64,000 nt of DNA from Pollutimonas bauzanensis (GTDB lineage Bacteria > Pseudomonadota > Gammaproteobacteria > Burkholderiales > Burkholderiaceae_B), in contig NZ_FQXE01000005.1 in NCBI RefSeq assembly GCF_900129885.1, forward strand, positions 147,959 through 211,958, read 5' to 3'. Below the pieces are notes generated by a model. It was not told the DNA's origin and ran no database searches. It saw only the letters and a program-made list of their open reading frames with translations. Shown one piece after another: positions 10,599-20,106 of this stretch (positions are counted from its first letter, which is position 1; each line of letters opens with the position of its first letter). The position numbers were made by a program, and so were the translations under genes.

Positions 10599-12515
10599 TC
10601 AGGGGTTCAGGTGCCGCCTGAGGAAGGCCTCCATGCTTTCGTAGAATTCGAATTTGTTTTCATCGTTATGGAAGCCGTGGCCTTCGTTGTCCTTGACCAT
10701 GTATTCCACGGCCACGCCGCGCGAGCGCAGCGCCGCCACCATCTGGTCGCTTTCATCTTTATTGACGCGCGGGTCGTGGGCGCCTTGCGCAATGAACAAA
10801 GGCGTTCTGATCTCGCCGGCGTTCAAGGCCGGGGACGTGGCCACCAGGCGTTCATGGTCGGCGGCGGGGTCCCCCACCATGCTGTGCATCTTCGTGAGCA
10901 TGGGCTTCCAGTATGGCGGAATGGTGTTCATGAACGTGAGCAGGTTCGAAACCCCCACGTAATCCACCGCCGCCGCATACAGGTCCGGTGTATAGGCAAT
11001 GCCGGCCAGGGTCGCGTAGCCGCCGTAGCTGCCGCCATAGATGGCGATGCGGCCGGGGTCGGCGATGCCTTGCCCGATCAGCCAATGGACGCCGTCGGTG
11101 ATGTCGTCCTGCATGCCCAGGCCCCATTGGCCGAAGCCGGCTTCCCAGAATTTTCGCCCGTAGCCGGTGGAGCCGCGGAAATTCATTTGCAGGACGGCAT
11201 AGCCGCGGTTGGCCAGGAACTGGGCTTCAGGGTTGAAGCCCCAGCCGTCGCGCAGCCATGGCCCGCCATGGGGGTTGACGATGCACGGCAGGTTCCTGGG
11301 GCTGCGGCCCACGGGCAGGGTGAGGTAGCCGTGTATGGTCAGCCCGTCGCGCGACAGGTACTGGATCGGCCGCATCGGCGCCATATCCTGTTCGGGCAGC
11401 GCCGGGTTGATATCGGCCAGCTTGTCCAGCGTATTGGCGAGGGCGTCATAGATATAGCGGCTGCCGGGTGTGCGGTCGCTATAGGAAGCGACGATGAATT
11501 TGCTTTCGTCGCGCGTGCCGCTTTGCAGGGAAATCTCGTAGCCCGGGAGCTTTTCCGAGACGCGCGCCAGGCGTTGCGCGCTGACGTCGTCGAAGAATTG
11601 GTACTTGATCTTGTCGGTCTGGTACACCGCTACGGTCAGCACCTGGCGCAGGCGCGAATAGCCCGCCCCGTCCAGGTCGACGCCTTGCGCCTCGAAGACC
11701 AGTTGCTCAAGGTCTGGCTGCGCCGGGTCGATGATGACCAGGGCCAGGCAATCGCGCCCGCGGTTGCTCAGCGCGTAGAATTTCCGGTTGTCGAAAGTGA
11801 AGAATTCGGGGCTTACGACGCTGCGGAAGTCGGTGGTGATGATAGGCCGGAAGTCCTCGGACTCGCTGTCCCGATACAGCAGGGTGCTGTGCAGCCCATC
11901 GCTGGCCACGCCGGCGCGCACCCGGCCCTGATGGTCGGTTTGCCAGCCCACGATATTGCCCGGGTTCTCGGCAACCAGGGTCAGCGACCCGGTATGAATG
12001 TTGGCGCGGTAGACGTCGAAGACTTCGGGGTTGCGCTGGTTGTGGCTGACCAGGACATGGTCGGGGTCGTCCTGCAGATCGTCCTCGATGCTGGCGCGCA
12101 CGCCTTGAAACGGCGTCAGATCGGTAAGTTTCCCGCTTGCGGCATCGACGGCCAGCACATGGAAGTTCTCGTCGCCGTTGAAGTCTTTTTCGTAGATGAT
12201 GGTGCTGGAGCCTTTCCAGAAGTACTGGCTGATATCGCGGTCGCTTTCCTGCGTCAGCCGGCGCGGCTGCCCGACGGGAGTGCTGCCTTGCAATGTTTGC
12301 ACAAATACATTCATGCGCGGCGCCAGCCCATTGACGCTGCTGGGCTCCATGAAGCCCAGCATGGACCCGTCGTCGGCCAGGCGGAAGAAGCCGCGATCGG
12401 GATTGCGGAAAAAGTCCTGCACTGGGTAAATTCTGGGCGCATGGCCTACCGCCGGGGCGGCGGCGATCAGGGAGCCGGTGTCTGGAAGAAGGCGGGCCAG
12501 TCTGTCTATAAACAT
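10599..12515 (-). CDS. S9-family serine peptidase (prolyl oligopeptidase type)
   Basis: Peptidase of the prolyl oligopeptidase/acylaminoacyl peptidase family, 638 residues. The first ~370 residues form the beta-propeller region that restricts access to short peptides; the alpha/beta-hydrolase domain follows. The catalytic triad can be placed: Ser496 in GGSYGGYA, Asp581 in GAHDPRVNKDES and His613 in NEGHGFHN. No signal peptide is evident, so a cytoplasmic enzyme is likely. Convergent with livF and divergent from the hydroxyacid dehydrogenase gene (95-base spacer). Physiological substrate unknown. Confidence 0.9.
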   Translation of the reverse strand: MFIDRLARLLPDTGSLIAAAPAVGHAPRIYPVQDFFRNPDRGFFRLADDGSMLGFMEPSSVNGLAPRMNVFVQTLQGSTPVGQPRRLTQESDRDISQYFWKGSSTIIYEKDFNGDENFHVLAVDAASGKLTDLTPFQGVRASIEDDLQDDPDHVLVSHNQRNPEVFDVYRANIHTGSLTLVAENPGNIVGWQTDHQGRVRAGVASDGLHSTLLYRDSESEDFRPIITTDFRSVVSPEFFTFDNRKFYALSNRGRDCLALVIIDPAQPDLEQLVFEAQGVDLDGAGYSRLRQVLTVAVYQTDKIKYQFFDDVSAQRLARVSEKLPGYEISLQSGTRDESKFIVASYSDRTPGSRYIYDALANTLDKLADINPALPEQDMAPMRPIQYLSRDGLTIHGYLTLPVGRSPRNLPCIVNPHGGPWLRDGWGFNPEAQFLANRGYAVLQMNFRGSTGYGRKFWEAGFGQWGLGMQDDITDGVHWLIGQGIADPGRIAIYGGSYGGYATLAGIAYTPDLYAAAVDYVGVSNLLTFMNTIPPYWKPMLTKMHSMVGDPAADHERLVATSPALNAGEIRTPLFIAQGAHDPRVNKDESDQMVAALRSRGVAVEYMVKDNEGHGFHNDENKFEFYESMEAFLRRHLNP

Positions 12516-12610
12516 GTATGGAAATCCTGTGGCGTGGGCTGCTATTGAATCTATTACTATATAGGATAGGCCGCTGCGTCGGCCATTGCCTATTCGAAAA
12601 AGGATGTCTT

Positions 12611-13594
12611 ATGGCCGAGCGCCCCCTGCAAGTTGTTTTTCTGGACCGGGAAACCATTTCTCCGCAAACGGTATTGCGGCCCCTGTCGTTCCAGCACGAA
12701 CTCAAAGTCTATGGGCGCACCAGCCGCGACCAGGTGGCGGAACGCATCGCCGATGCCGATATCGTCATCACCAACAAGGTGCCCCTGCGCCCGGAAGCCC
12801 TGGAACAGGCCCGCCAGCTGAAGATGGTGGCGGTGGCGGCCACCGGCACCGACAATGTCGATCTGGCGGCATGCGCCGCCAAGGGCATCGTGGTGTCCAA
12901 CATACGCGGTTATGCGGTGCATACCGTGCCCGAGCACGTCTTCGCGCTGATATTCGCCCTGCGCCGCAGCATCGTGGCGTATAGGGAGTCGGTCAAGGCG
13001 GGGCGCTGGTACGACGCCCAGCAGTTCTGTTATTTCGATTATCCCATCAAGGACCTGGCCGGCTCGACGCTGGGCATAGTGGGCGAAGGCACGCTGGGCC
13101 AGGCCGTGGCCGCCATTGGCCGCGCCCTGGGCATGCGCGTTCTGTTCGCCGCGCGCAAAGGGGCCAAGAAGCCCGGCAGCCTGTATACGCCCTTCGAGCA
13201 GATGCTTGCCGAAAGCGATGTCATTACGCTGCACTGCCCGCTCAACGAACAAACACGCGACCTGATCGACGCGGCGGAATTTGCGCTGATGAAGCGCAAG
13301 CCGATACTGATCAATACCGCCCGCGGCGGCCTGGTCAACGAGCCGGCGCTGGCCCAGGCCCTGCGCAATGGCCAGATCGGCGGCGCGGGTTTCGACGTGG
13401 CGACGCCCGAACCGCCCGATAACCAGAATCTCCTGATACAGCTTCTGGATATGCCCAATTTCATCCTCACGCCGCATGTGGCCTGGGCCAGCGACGTAGC
13501 GGTGCAGGCGCTGGCGGACCAGCTCATCGACAATATCGAAGCCTATAAGCAGGGCTCGCCGCGCAATGTCGTGGCCCCGCCCACAACGGCGTAA
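12611..13594 (+). CDS. D-2-hydroxyacid dehydrogenase, probable hydroxypyruvate reductase/glycerate dehydrogenase
   Basis: NAD(P)H-dependent reductase of 2-oxoacids, most likely hydroxypyruvate to D-glycerate because glycerate kinase follows 77 bases later. 327 residues from ATG 12611, preceded by AAGGATG; the frame continues upstream to 12518 but the extra 31 residues do not resemble the family. Nucleotide fold VGEGTLG (157-163; GxGxxG) and catalytic Arg238 (NTARGG), Glu267 and His289 (TPHVAWAS) are present. A second hydroxypyruvate/glyoxylate reductase gene (ghrA) lies at 31.4 kb. Similar to HprA of methylotrophs by memory; the substrate is inferred from context. Confidence 0.8.
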   Translation: MAERPLQVVFLDRETISPQTVLRPLSFQHELKVYGRTSRDQVAERIADADIVITNKVPLRPEALEQARQLKMVAVAATGTDNVDLAACAAKGIVVSNIRGYAVHTVPEHVFALIFALRRSIVAYRESVKAGRWYDAQQFCYFDYPIKDLAGSTLGIVGEGTLGQAVAAIGRALGMRVLFAARKGAKKPGSLYTPFEQMLAESDVITLHCPLNEQTRDLIDAAEFALMKRKPILINTARGGLVNEPALAQALRNGQIGGAGFDVATPEPPDNQNLLIQLLDMPNFILTPHVAWASDVAVQALADQLIDNIEAYKQGSPRNVVAPPTTA

Positions 13595-13671
13595 TCGGCG
13601 GCTGCGGAAAGTTTTGTGCCGGCGGGCCGCCGGCGGTTTCAACATTCAAGCGTTTTCGAGGTTGTATCAAT

Positions 13672-14847
13672 ATGCGTGTCGTGATTGCCCCTGATTCCTT
13701 CAAGGAAAGTTTGAGCGCGGATGGCGTGGCGCAGGCGATCGCCCGCGGCGTGCGCGACGCCATGCCCGAGGCTGATGTCGCCTGCGTGCCCATGGCCGAT
13801 GGCGGCGAAGGTTCGCTGGACGCGGTGCTTGCCGCCACCGGCGGCGAGCGGCGCCAGGCCCGCGTGCAAAATGCCAATGACCAAGCCTGCGAGGCCAGCT
13901 GGGCCTGGCTGGGCGATGGCAGGGCCTTCATAGAAATGGCGGCCGCGGCCGGGCTGGAGCAGATCCCGGCGGCGCAGCGCAGGCCATTGCAGGCGACCAG
14001 CTACGGTGTGGGCCAGCTGATACGGCAGGCGCTGGACGCCGGCGCCCATCACATTGTGCTGGGCCTGGGCGGCAGCGCCAGCAACGACGCGGGCGCCGGG
14101 CTGCTGCAGGCGCTGGGCGCGAGCCTGCTGGATGCCGCGGGCGCCGAACTGCCCCTGGGCGGCGCGGCGTTGAGGCAATTGGCCCGGATCTCGCTCGACG
14201 GCCTGGACGCGCGCCTGAAACATGCAAGCTTTGAAATCGCCGTCGATGTGGACAACCCTCTGTGCGGCCCGCGCGGCGCTTCGGCGATCTTCGGACCGCA
14301 AAAAGGCGCATCCGCCGACGACGTGGCCGTGCTGGACGCCGCGCTGGCGCATTTCGCCCAAGTCTGCGCGCAACAGCTGCACAAGGACGAACAAAACCTT
14401 CCCGGCATGGGCGCCGCCGGCGGCCTGGGCTTTGCGGTCAAGACCTGCTTTGACGCCAGTTTCAGGCCGGGCGTCGAACTCATCGCCGAACTCTCCGGCC
14501 TGGCCGGCGCCATGGACGGCGCCGATCTGGTGTTCACCGGCGAGGGCCGCATGGACGCGCAGACCTTGCTGGGCAAGACGCCGGCGGGCGTGGCCAAATA
14601 CGCGCGCCAGCGCGGCATTCCGGTCATCGCCATCGTAGGGTCCCTGGGCGAGGGCTACGAAGCCCTTTACGCGGCGGGCATCACGGCCGCCTTCAGCCTG
14701 GCGCCCGGCCCCCTCACGCTGGAGCAGGCGTGCAGCAGGGCGCCTGAATACCTGCGCCAGCGGGCGGGGGACTGCACCCGGGTGTGGCTGGCCGGCCGCC
14801 AGTCCAGCGTGGCGGCGCCCGCCGCGCTGGAAATGGAACGCCGATGA
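13672..14847 (+). CDS. Glycerate 2-kinase (GarK/GlxK family)
   Basis: Phosphorylates D-glycerate to 2-phosphoglycerate, linking glyoxylate, tartronate semialdehyde or hydroxypyruvate metabolism to glycolysis. 391 residues, typical for glycerate kinase type 1. The N-terminus MRVVIAPDSFKESLSADGVA and the segment VPMADGGEGSLDAVL are family signatures, as are GLGGSASNDAGAGLLQALGA and GMGAAGGLGFAV. Follows the putative hydroxypyruvate reductase and overlaps the next gene by four bases (ATGA). The choice between symbols garK and glxK cannot be made. Confidence 0.92.
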   Translation: MRVVIAPDSFKESLSADGVAQAIARGVRDAMPEADVACVPMADGGEGSLDAVLAATGGERRQARVQNANDQACEASWAWLGDGRAFIEMAAAAGLEQIPAAQRRPLQATSYGVGQLIRQALDAGAHHIVLGLGGSASNDAGAGLLQALGASLLDAAGAELPLGGAALRQLARISLDGLDARLKHASFEIAVDVDNPLCGPRGASAIFGPQKGASADDVAVLDAALAHFAQVCAQQLHKDEQNLPGMGAAGGLGFAVKTCFDASFRPGVELIAELSGLAGAMDGADLVFTGEGRMDAQTLLGKTPAGVAKYARQRGIPVIAIVGSLGEGYEALYAAGITAAFSLAPGPLTLEQACSRAPEYLRQRAGDCTRVWLAGRQSSVAAPAALEMERR

Positions 14848-15623
14848 GTGCCTGCGCCGCGCCTGACTTCTCCTTGCGGGGCAAGCTCGCCCTGATCACC
14901 GGTTCGACGCAGGGGCTGGGGCTGGCCATCGCCCAGGCCTATGCCGCCAGCGGCGCGCGGGTCGTCATCAATGGACGCCGCGCCGACAAGGTCGAGCAGG
15001 TGGTGGGCGGGCTGGCCGCGCAAGGCTATGGCGCGCACGCCTATGCGCAGGACATAAGCCATTTGCCGGAGCAGGAAGCGGCGTTCGGCCGTTTGTGCGA
15101 GGACGTCGGCACCCCGGATATCCTGGTCAACAATGTCGGAATCCGCATCCGCAAGTCCCTGGCCCAGGCGTCGCTCGACGAAATCCTCGAACTCATCAAG
15201 GTGGACCTGGTCGCGGCCGTTCAATTGTCCCGGCTGGCCGCGGGCGCCATGGCCGGCAAGGGCATCCACGGCCGCATCATTACCCTGACCTCGATAGCCG
15301 GCGAGCTGGCCCGCCCCGGCGATGCCGTCTACCCGATCGCCAAGCAGGGCTTGAGCGGCATGATACGCGCCCTGGCGGTCGAATATGGCCCTTGCGGCAT
15401 TACCAGCAACGGCATCGCCCCCGGCACTTTCGCCACTGAAACCAATGCCAGCCTGGCCGCCGATCCCGTCAGGGGCCCGATAGTCATAGGCCGCAATCCG
15501 CTGGCCCGCTGGGGGCGGCCGGACGAAATCGCCGGCGCCGCGGTTTTCCTGGCTTCGCCCAGCGCTTCCTACGTCAACGGCCACATCCTGGTCGTGGACG
15601 GCGGATTTTCCGTCGCCTTCTGA
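14844..15623 (+). CDS. Short-chain dehydrogenase, gluconate 5-dehydrogenase-like
   Basis: NAD(P)-dependent SDR oxidoreductase, 259 residues. Cofactor motif TGSTQGLG (about 19-26), NNVG, catalytic Ser (TSIAG) and YPIAK are present. The C-terminus RWGRPDEIAGAAVFLASPSA and NGHILVVDGG resembles gluconate 5-dehydrogenases (IdnO) more than FabG. Begins at an ATGA overlap with the glycerate kinase gene, so it is translationally coupled and probably works on a related sugar acid. A GC-rich hairpin (15625-15650) without a T-tract follows the stop. Confidence 0.8.
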   Translation: MSACAAPDFSLRGKLALITGSTQGLGLAIAQAYAASGARVVINGRRADKVEQVVGGLAAQGYGAHAYAQDISHLPEQEAAFGRLCEDVGTPDILVNNVGIRIRKSLAQASLDEILELIKVDLVAAVQLSRLAAGAMAGKGIHGRIITLTSIAGELARPGDAVYPIAKQGLSGMIRALAVEYGPCGITSNGIAPGTFATETNASLAADPVRGPIVIGRNPLARWGRPDEIAGAAVFLASPSASYVNGHILVVDGGFSVAF

Positions 15624-15700
15624 AGCGCCGCGCGCCGCCGGGCGCGGCGCCGGGCCGGCAGAACGTAGTACAGTTATTGATTTTTGAAGAGCGCATTTCC

Positions 15701-16762
15701 ATGAGCCGTCCCATTCGTCTTGCCATCAACGGCTATGGCCGCATTGGCCGTTGTGTTTTGCGGGCGCTTTACGAGTCTCCCCTGAAAGACCGTTTCCAGA
15801 TCGTAGCCATCAACGAGCCCGCCGACCTGGCGACCATGGCCTATCTGTCGCAGTTCGATTCCACCCACGGCGTGTTTCCCGGCAAGGTGGAGCAGGGCGC
15901 CGACTGCCTGGTCGTCAACGGCAAGGATATCCGGGTCAGCCATGCGCGCACCCCCGAAGAGGTGGATTGGCGCAGCCTGGGCATCGACATATTGCTTGAA
16001 TGCTCGGGCCAATACGGCGCCCGCGATGAGATCCAGCGTTTCATCGATGCCGGCTGTCCGCGGGTGCTGGTGTCGCAGCCGGGCAGAAGCGCCCAGGATG
16101 TCGATTTCACGGTGGTCTTCGGCATCAACCACGAGGGACTGTCGGGCGGGGAAAGCATCGTGTCGAACGCCTCCTGCACCACGAATGCCATCGTGCCGGT
16201 GCTCTCGGCCCTGGACGACGCTTACGGCATCGATCATGCTTTCCTGACGACACTGCATTCGGTCATGAACGACCAGCCTCTTCTTGACGGCTACCATCAT
16301 GCGGATTTGCGCCGCACGCGCTCGGCCATGCAGTCCATCGTTCCCGTGGCCACCGGCCTGGCGCAAGGCGTGGAGCGGCTTCTGCCGCAATTGGCCGGCA
16401 AGGTCCAGGCCAAGGCCATACGCGTGCCCATATTGAACGTATCGGCGATAGACTTGATGGTCAAGCTAGGGCGCGACATCGCCGCGCCGGAACTCAATGC
16501 GCTGCTGATGGAGTCCACCAACCGCTATCCCGGCCTGCTTGCCTATTCCAACAATCCCCACGCGTCGGTGGATTTCAACCACAACCCCCATTCGGCGATT
16601 ATCGACGGCAGCCAGACGCGCACCAATGGCGACGGCTTCGCGAACCTGTTTGTCTGGTTCGACAATGAATGGGGCTTTGCCAACCGGATGCTGGATGTCG
16701 CCGGCGTATGGTCGGAACGCTTTCAGGGTTTGCTGCCGGCACGGCGGGAAGGGTATAGTTGA
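15701..16762 (+). CDS. epd: Erythrose-4-phosphate dehydrogenase-like (GAPDH family)
   Basis: GAPDH-fold enzyme, 353 residues. The sequence follows E. coli Epd (D-erythrose-4-phosphate to 4-phosphoerythronate, the first step of DXP-dependent vitamin B6 synthesis) through LYESPLKDRFQIVAINE, DLRRTRSAMQSIVPV, SVDFNHNPHSAIIDGSQTR and the ending WGFANRMLDVAG. Catalytic Cys159 lies in NASCTTN and His186 in TLHSVMN. Start chosen at MSRPIRLAINGYGRIG (15701); eight further codons upstream are open. No pdx gene is adjacent; fumC follows 46 bases later. It could act as an alternative GAPDH. Confidence 0.78.
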   Translation: MSRPIRLAINGYGRIGRCVLRALYESPLKDRFQIVAINEPADLATMAYLSQFDSTHGVFPGKVEQGADCLVVNGKDIRVSHARTPEEVDWRSLGIDILLECSGQYGARDEIQRFIDAGCPRVLVSQPGRSAQDVDFTVVFGINHEGLSGGESIVSNASCTTNAIVPVLSALDDAYGIDHAFLTTLHSVMNDQPLLDGYHHADLRRTRSAMQSIVPVATGLAQGVERLLPQLAGKVQAKAIRVPILNVSAIDLMVKLGRDIAAPELNALLMESTNRYPGLLAYSNNPHASVDFNHNPHSAIIDGSQTRTNGDGFANLFVWFDNEWGFANRMLDVAGVWSERFQGLLPARREGYS

Positions 16763-16808
16763 AAGTCTGTAGATACCAAGCTTTCAATCAATTCAGCATA
16801 AGGAGTGC

Positions 16809-18209
16809 ATGATGGCGGCAACCCGCAAAGAAACCGATTCCATGGGCGAAATCGACGTCCCGGCTTCACGATACTGGGGGGCGCAGACCCAGCGCTCGAT
16901 CGAGAATTTCCCGATAGGGGTCGCGCGTTTCAAATGGCAGCCGCCCATCATTGCCGCCCTGGGCATACTGAAGAAAGCCGCGGCCCAGGCCAATGCCGAG
17001 CTGGGCGAGCTGCCCGCCGATATCGCCGACCTGGTCGTCAAGGCGGCCGACGAGGTCATAGACGGCAGGCTCGATGACGAATTTCCGCTGGTGGTCTTCC
17101 AGACGGGCTCGGGCACGCAGTCCAACATGAACGCCAACGAAGTCATCGCCAATCGCGCCATAGAACTGGCGGGCGGCGAACGCGGCAGCAAGAAGCCGGT
17201 GCATCCCAATGACCACGTCAATCGCGGCCAGTCTTCCAACGACACCTTTCCCACGGCCATGCATATCGCCGTGGCCCAGGAGCTGGCCCGCAAGCTCTTC
17301 CCCTCGGTAGGCAAGCTGCGCCATACCCTGGCGGGCAAGGCCGAACAATTCGACGGCATCGTCAAGACGGGCCGCACGCACTTGCAGGACGCCACCCCGA
17401 TCACGCTGGGCCAGGAAATCGGCGGCTGGGTGGCGCAAATCGACTTCGCGCTGGACGGCATCCAGTCGGATCTGCCCGGCATCTATGACCTGGCCATAGG
17501 CGGGACGGCGGTGGGCACGGGCCTGAATTCCCATCCGCGCTTCGGCGATACGGCGGCCGGCCGCATTGCGCAGATCACCGGCCTGCCGTTCCGTTCGGCG
17601 GACAACAAGTTCTTCGCCTTGTCGGCGCATGATGCGCTGGTCAATTTGTCCGCCTCGCTGCGCACGCTGGCGGGCGCGCTGATGAAAATGGCCAACGATG
17701 TGCGCTGGCTGGCCAGCGGACCGCGCTGCGGCATAGGCGAACTGGCCATACCCGACAATGAGCCGGGGTCGTCCATCATGCCGGGCAAGGTGAACCCGAC
17801 CCAGTGCGAGGCCATGACCATGGTCTGCGTGCAGGTGTTCGGCAACGACGCGGCGACGGCATTCGCCGGCACGCAGGGCAACTTCCAGCTCAATGTCTAC
17901 AAGCCCGTCATGGTCCACAATGTGCTGGAAAGCATAGAGCTGCTCAGCGATGCCTGCCTGGCGTTCAATGATCATTGCGCCGTGGGCATCGAACCGAACC
18001 GCGAACGCATCGCCGAGAATCTTGAAAAGAACCTGATGCTGGTGACGGCGCTGAATCGCCATATCGGCTACGACAAGGCGGCCGCCATTGCCAAGAAGGC
18101 GCAAAAAGAGCAAACCACCTTGCGCGCGGCGGCCCTGGCCCTTGGGCATGTCACCGCCGAGCAGTATGATGCCTGGATAGTGCCTATCGATATGACCCAT
18201 CCAGGCTAG
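16809..18209 (+). CDS. fumC: Class II fumarate hydratase FumC
   Basis: Iron-independent fumarase of the TCA cycle, reversible hydration of fumarate to L-malate; homotetramer in the cytoplasm. 466 residues, normal length. The superfamily signature [13 protein letters not shown] lies at about 320-332, and [17 protein letters not shown] and [11 protein letters not shown]-like active-site segments are present. AAGGAG at 16799-16805 is spaced 3 bases from ATG 16809 and 6 from the second ATG at 16812, so translation may begin at 16812. A hairpin after the stop (18236-18258) may end transcription. Confidence 0.95.
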   Translation: MMAATRKETDSMGEIDVPASRYWGAQTQRSIENFPIGVARFKWQPPIIAALGILKKAAAQANAELGELPADIADLVVKAADEVIDGRLDDEFPLVVFQTGSGTQSNMNANEVIANRAIELAGGERGSKKPVHPNDHVNRGQSSNDTFPTAMHIAVAQELARKLFPSVGKLRHTLAGKAEQFDGIVKTGRTHLQDATPITLGQEIGGWVAQIDFALDGIQSDLPGIYDLAIGGTAVGTGLNSHPRFGDTAAGRIAQITGLPFRSADNKFFALSAHDALVNLSASLRTLAGALMKMANDVRWLASGPRCGIGELAIPDNEPGSSIMPGKVNPTQCEAMTMVCVQVFGNDAATAFAGTQGNFQLNVYKPVMVHNVLESIELLSDACLAFNDHCAVGIEPNRERIAENLEKNLMLVTALNRHIGYDKAAAIAKKAQKEQTTLRAAALALGHVTAEQYDAWIVPIDMTHPG

Positions 18210-18235
18210 GGCGGCCGTCGATATGGCGTAGCCGG

Positions 18236-18258
18236 GCGGGCGTGCGGATCACGCCCGC
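18236..18258 (+). terminator. GC-rich hairpin after fumC (weak terminator candidate)
   Basis: Perfect 9-bp inverted repeat GCGGGCGTG / CACGCCCGC around a five-base loop, 26 bases after the fumC stop. No T-tract follows, so if it terminates it does so inefficiently or with Rho. Confidence 0.35.
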
Positions 18259-18278
18259 GTTACAGGGGGATTGCCACC

Positions 18279-18683
18279 ATGACTTCTCATGCCAGATCGC
18301 CGGCGGCCCGCAGCAAGGCAAAGCCGCCGCATGTCCGGATAAAGCGGGCTTACGACGCGGCCGAGCCTGGCGACGGCTACCGCGTTTTTGTGGACAGGCT
18401 GTGGCCGCGCGGCGTGGCCAAGCAGGATCTCGAATTCGACGAGTGGAACAAGGATCTCGCTCCCAGCCCGCCCTTGCGCGCCTGGTTCGGGCATAAAGTC
18501 GCAAACTGGGATCATTTCCGCGCAAGCTATCGATCGGAGCTGCACGCGCCCGAACAGCGGCAGCGCATGCGCGAGCTGATCGCCGCGGCGGACGGCAAGC
18601 CCATCACCCTCGTGTACGCCGCCAAAGACGCCGAACATAATCATGCCTTGATCTTGGCGGCGGAAATAAACAGCCTATACTGA
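18279..18683 (+). CDS. DUF488 (YeaO-like) protein
   Basis: 134-residue protein of the DUF488 family. The hallmark segments are VRIKRAYDAAEPGDGYRVFV, DRLWPRGVAK, LDEWNKDLAPSPPLRAWFGH and the C-terminal ITLVYAAKDAEHNHA. The fold is thought to be nucleic-acid or nucleotide related, but no firm function is known to me. It begins after a short Lys/Arg-rich leader of about 18 residues. It lies between fumC and nfeD, 38 bases before nfeD, and may share transcripts with it. Confidence 0.85.
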   Translation: MTSHARSPAARSKAKPPHVRIKRAYDAAEPGDGYRVFVDRLWPRGVAKQDLEFDEWNKDLAPSPPLRAWFGHKVANWDHFRASYRSELHAPEQRQRMRELIAAADGKPITLVYAAKDAEHNHALILAAEINSLY

Positions 18684-18721
18684 AACGCATCACGGGCTTG
18701 TTCCTCTTCAAGGAGGCCGAC

Positions 18722-20092
18722 ATGAGCAGGACTGGATTGATTGCTTGCGGCATGCTGCTGGGCATCCTGGCTTTTGCGGGGCCGGCGCCCAGCCCGGCCA
18801 TGGCCGCGGCGCCCAAAGCCGTAGTGCTTCAGGTGGATGGTATCATCAGCCCCGCCACGTCGGACTTCATCGCCCGCGGCCTGGCGCAGGCCGCGCAGGA
18901 GGACGCCATGCTGGCCGTCATCGAGCTGGACACGCCGGGCGGCCTGGATACCTCCATGCGCTCCATCATCCGCCAGATACTCGCTTCGCCGGTTCCGGTG
19001 GCCACTTTCGTGAGCCCGGGAGGCGCCCGCGCGGCCAGCGCCGGCACATTCATCCTGTACGCCAGCCACATCGCCGCGATGACGCCAGCCAGCAACCTGG
19101 GCGCGGCCTCGCCGGTTTCCATAGGCATGCCGGGTTCGGGCGCGGGCGACAAGCCCGACGCGCAAGCGGACAAGAAAACCGCCGGCGACACCATGAGCCA
19201 TAAAGTCACCAACGATGCCGCCGCGTATATCCGCAGCCTGGCGCAGCTGCGCGGGCGCAATGCGGATTTCGCGGAAAAGGCGGTGCTCGAGGCCAGCAGC
19301 CTGTCGGCCCAGGAGGCGCTGAAGGCCGGCGCGATCGACCTCGTCGCGGCCAATGTGCAGGAGTTGCTGCAGAAGGTGGACGGCAGGACGGTCAAGCTGG
19401 ACAGCGGCAAGACCGTCCGCCTGGAAACCGCCGATGCCACCATCGTCCATCTGGTGCCCGATTGGCGCAACCAGGTCCTGGCCTTGCTGGCCAATCCGCA
19501 AATCGCGCTGATATTGATGATGGTGGGCATCTACGGCCTGTTCTTCGAGCTCACCAGCCCGGGCATCGCCTTGCCGGGCGTGGCGGGGCTCATCTGCCTG
19601 CTGCTGGGGCTCTACGCTTTCCAGATGCTGCCGGTCAACTGGGCGGGGGTGGCGCTCATCGCCGCCGGCGCCGCCATGATGATAGGCGAAGCCTTTCTGC
19701 CCAGCTTCGGGGTGCTTGGAATAGGGGGGATTATCGCCTTTGTGCTGGGCGGCCTGTTCCTGACCGACACCGGCATACCGGAGTTCGACCTGTCCATTCC
19801 TTTCGTGATCGGCCTGGCCGTCGCCAGCGCCGCCCTGATCATGCTGATAGGCGCGATGGCGGCACGCGCGCACAAGAGCAAGGTGGTCAGCGGCCGCGAA
19901 GAAATGCCGGGCATGGAAGGGGTGGTGACCAGCGCGGTCGACGGCATGGTATATGCCGAGCTGCACGGCGAAAGCTGGCGGGTGCGCTGCAATGAACCCT
20001 TGTCGCCGGGGGACAGGGTCAGGGTGGTGGCCATGGACGGCCTGACTTTGCAAGTGACCCGCGCCGGCCCGGCCGCCGCGATTCGACATTAA
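18722..20092 (+). CDS. NfeD family membrane-bound serine protease (long type)
   Basis: Long NfeD homologue, 456 residues: signal/anchor (about 5-28), ClpP-like serine protease domain (about 32-230), four or five membrane segments (about 260-400) and a C-terminal OB-fold (about 410-450). ELDTPGGLD and the nucleophile Ser106 in RAASAGTF are intact. ATG 18722 is preceded by AAGGAGG; an upstream in-frame start at 18698 is not needed. It is followed after 14 bases by a slipin gene, the usual partner; the archaeal pair is known to have the protease cleave the stomatin C-terminus. Membrane quality control is the expected role. Confidence 0.88.
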   Translation: MSRTGLIACGMLLGILAFAGPAPSPAMAAAPKAVVLQVDGIISPATSDFIARGLAQAAQEDAMLAVIELDTPGGLDTSMRSIIRQILASPVPVATFVSPGGARAASAGTFILYASHIAAMTPASNLGAASPVSIGMPGSGAGDKPDAQADKKTAGDTMSHKVTNDAAAYIRSLAQLRGRNADFAEKAVLEASSLSAQEALKAGAIDLVAANVQELLQKVDGRTVKLDSGKTVRLETADATIVHLVPDWRNQVLALLANPQIALILMMVGIYGLFFELTSPGIALPGVAGLICLLLGLYAFQMLPVNWAGVALIAAGAAMMIGEAFLPSFGVLGIGGIIAFVLGGLFLTDTGIPEFDLSIPFVIGLAVASAALIMLIGAMAARAHKSKVVSGREEMPGMEGVVTSAVDGMVYAELHGESWRVRCNEPLSPGDRVRVVAMDGLTLQVTRAGPAAAIRH

Positions 20093-20106
20093 CAAAGGGG
20101 AAAACC

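Noticed and set aside
10578-12548. 656-codon open frame opposite the S9 peptidase gene
   Set aside because: Antisense shadow; the peptidase strand has an intact catalytic triad.
13618-13634. GCCGGCGGGCCGCCGGC before the glycerate kinase gene as a terminator
   Set aside because: Short stem followed by only TTT; the two genes are probably in one transcript.
15625-15650. GC-rich stem between the SDR and the epd-like gene as a terminator
   Set aside because: No T-tract and the composition of the whole spacer is G/C repetitive; stem formation alone is weak evidence.
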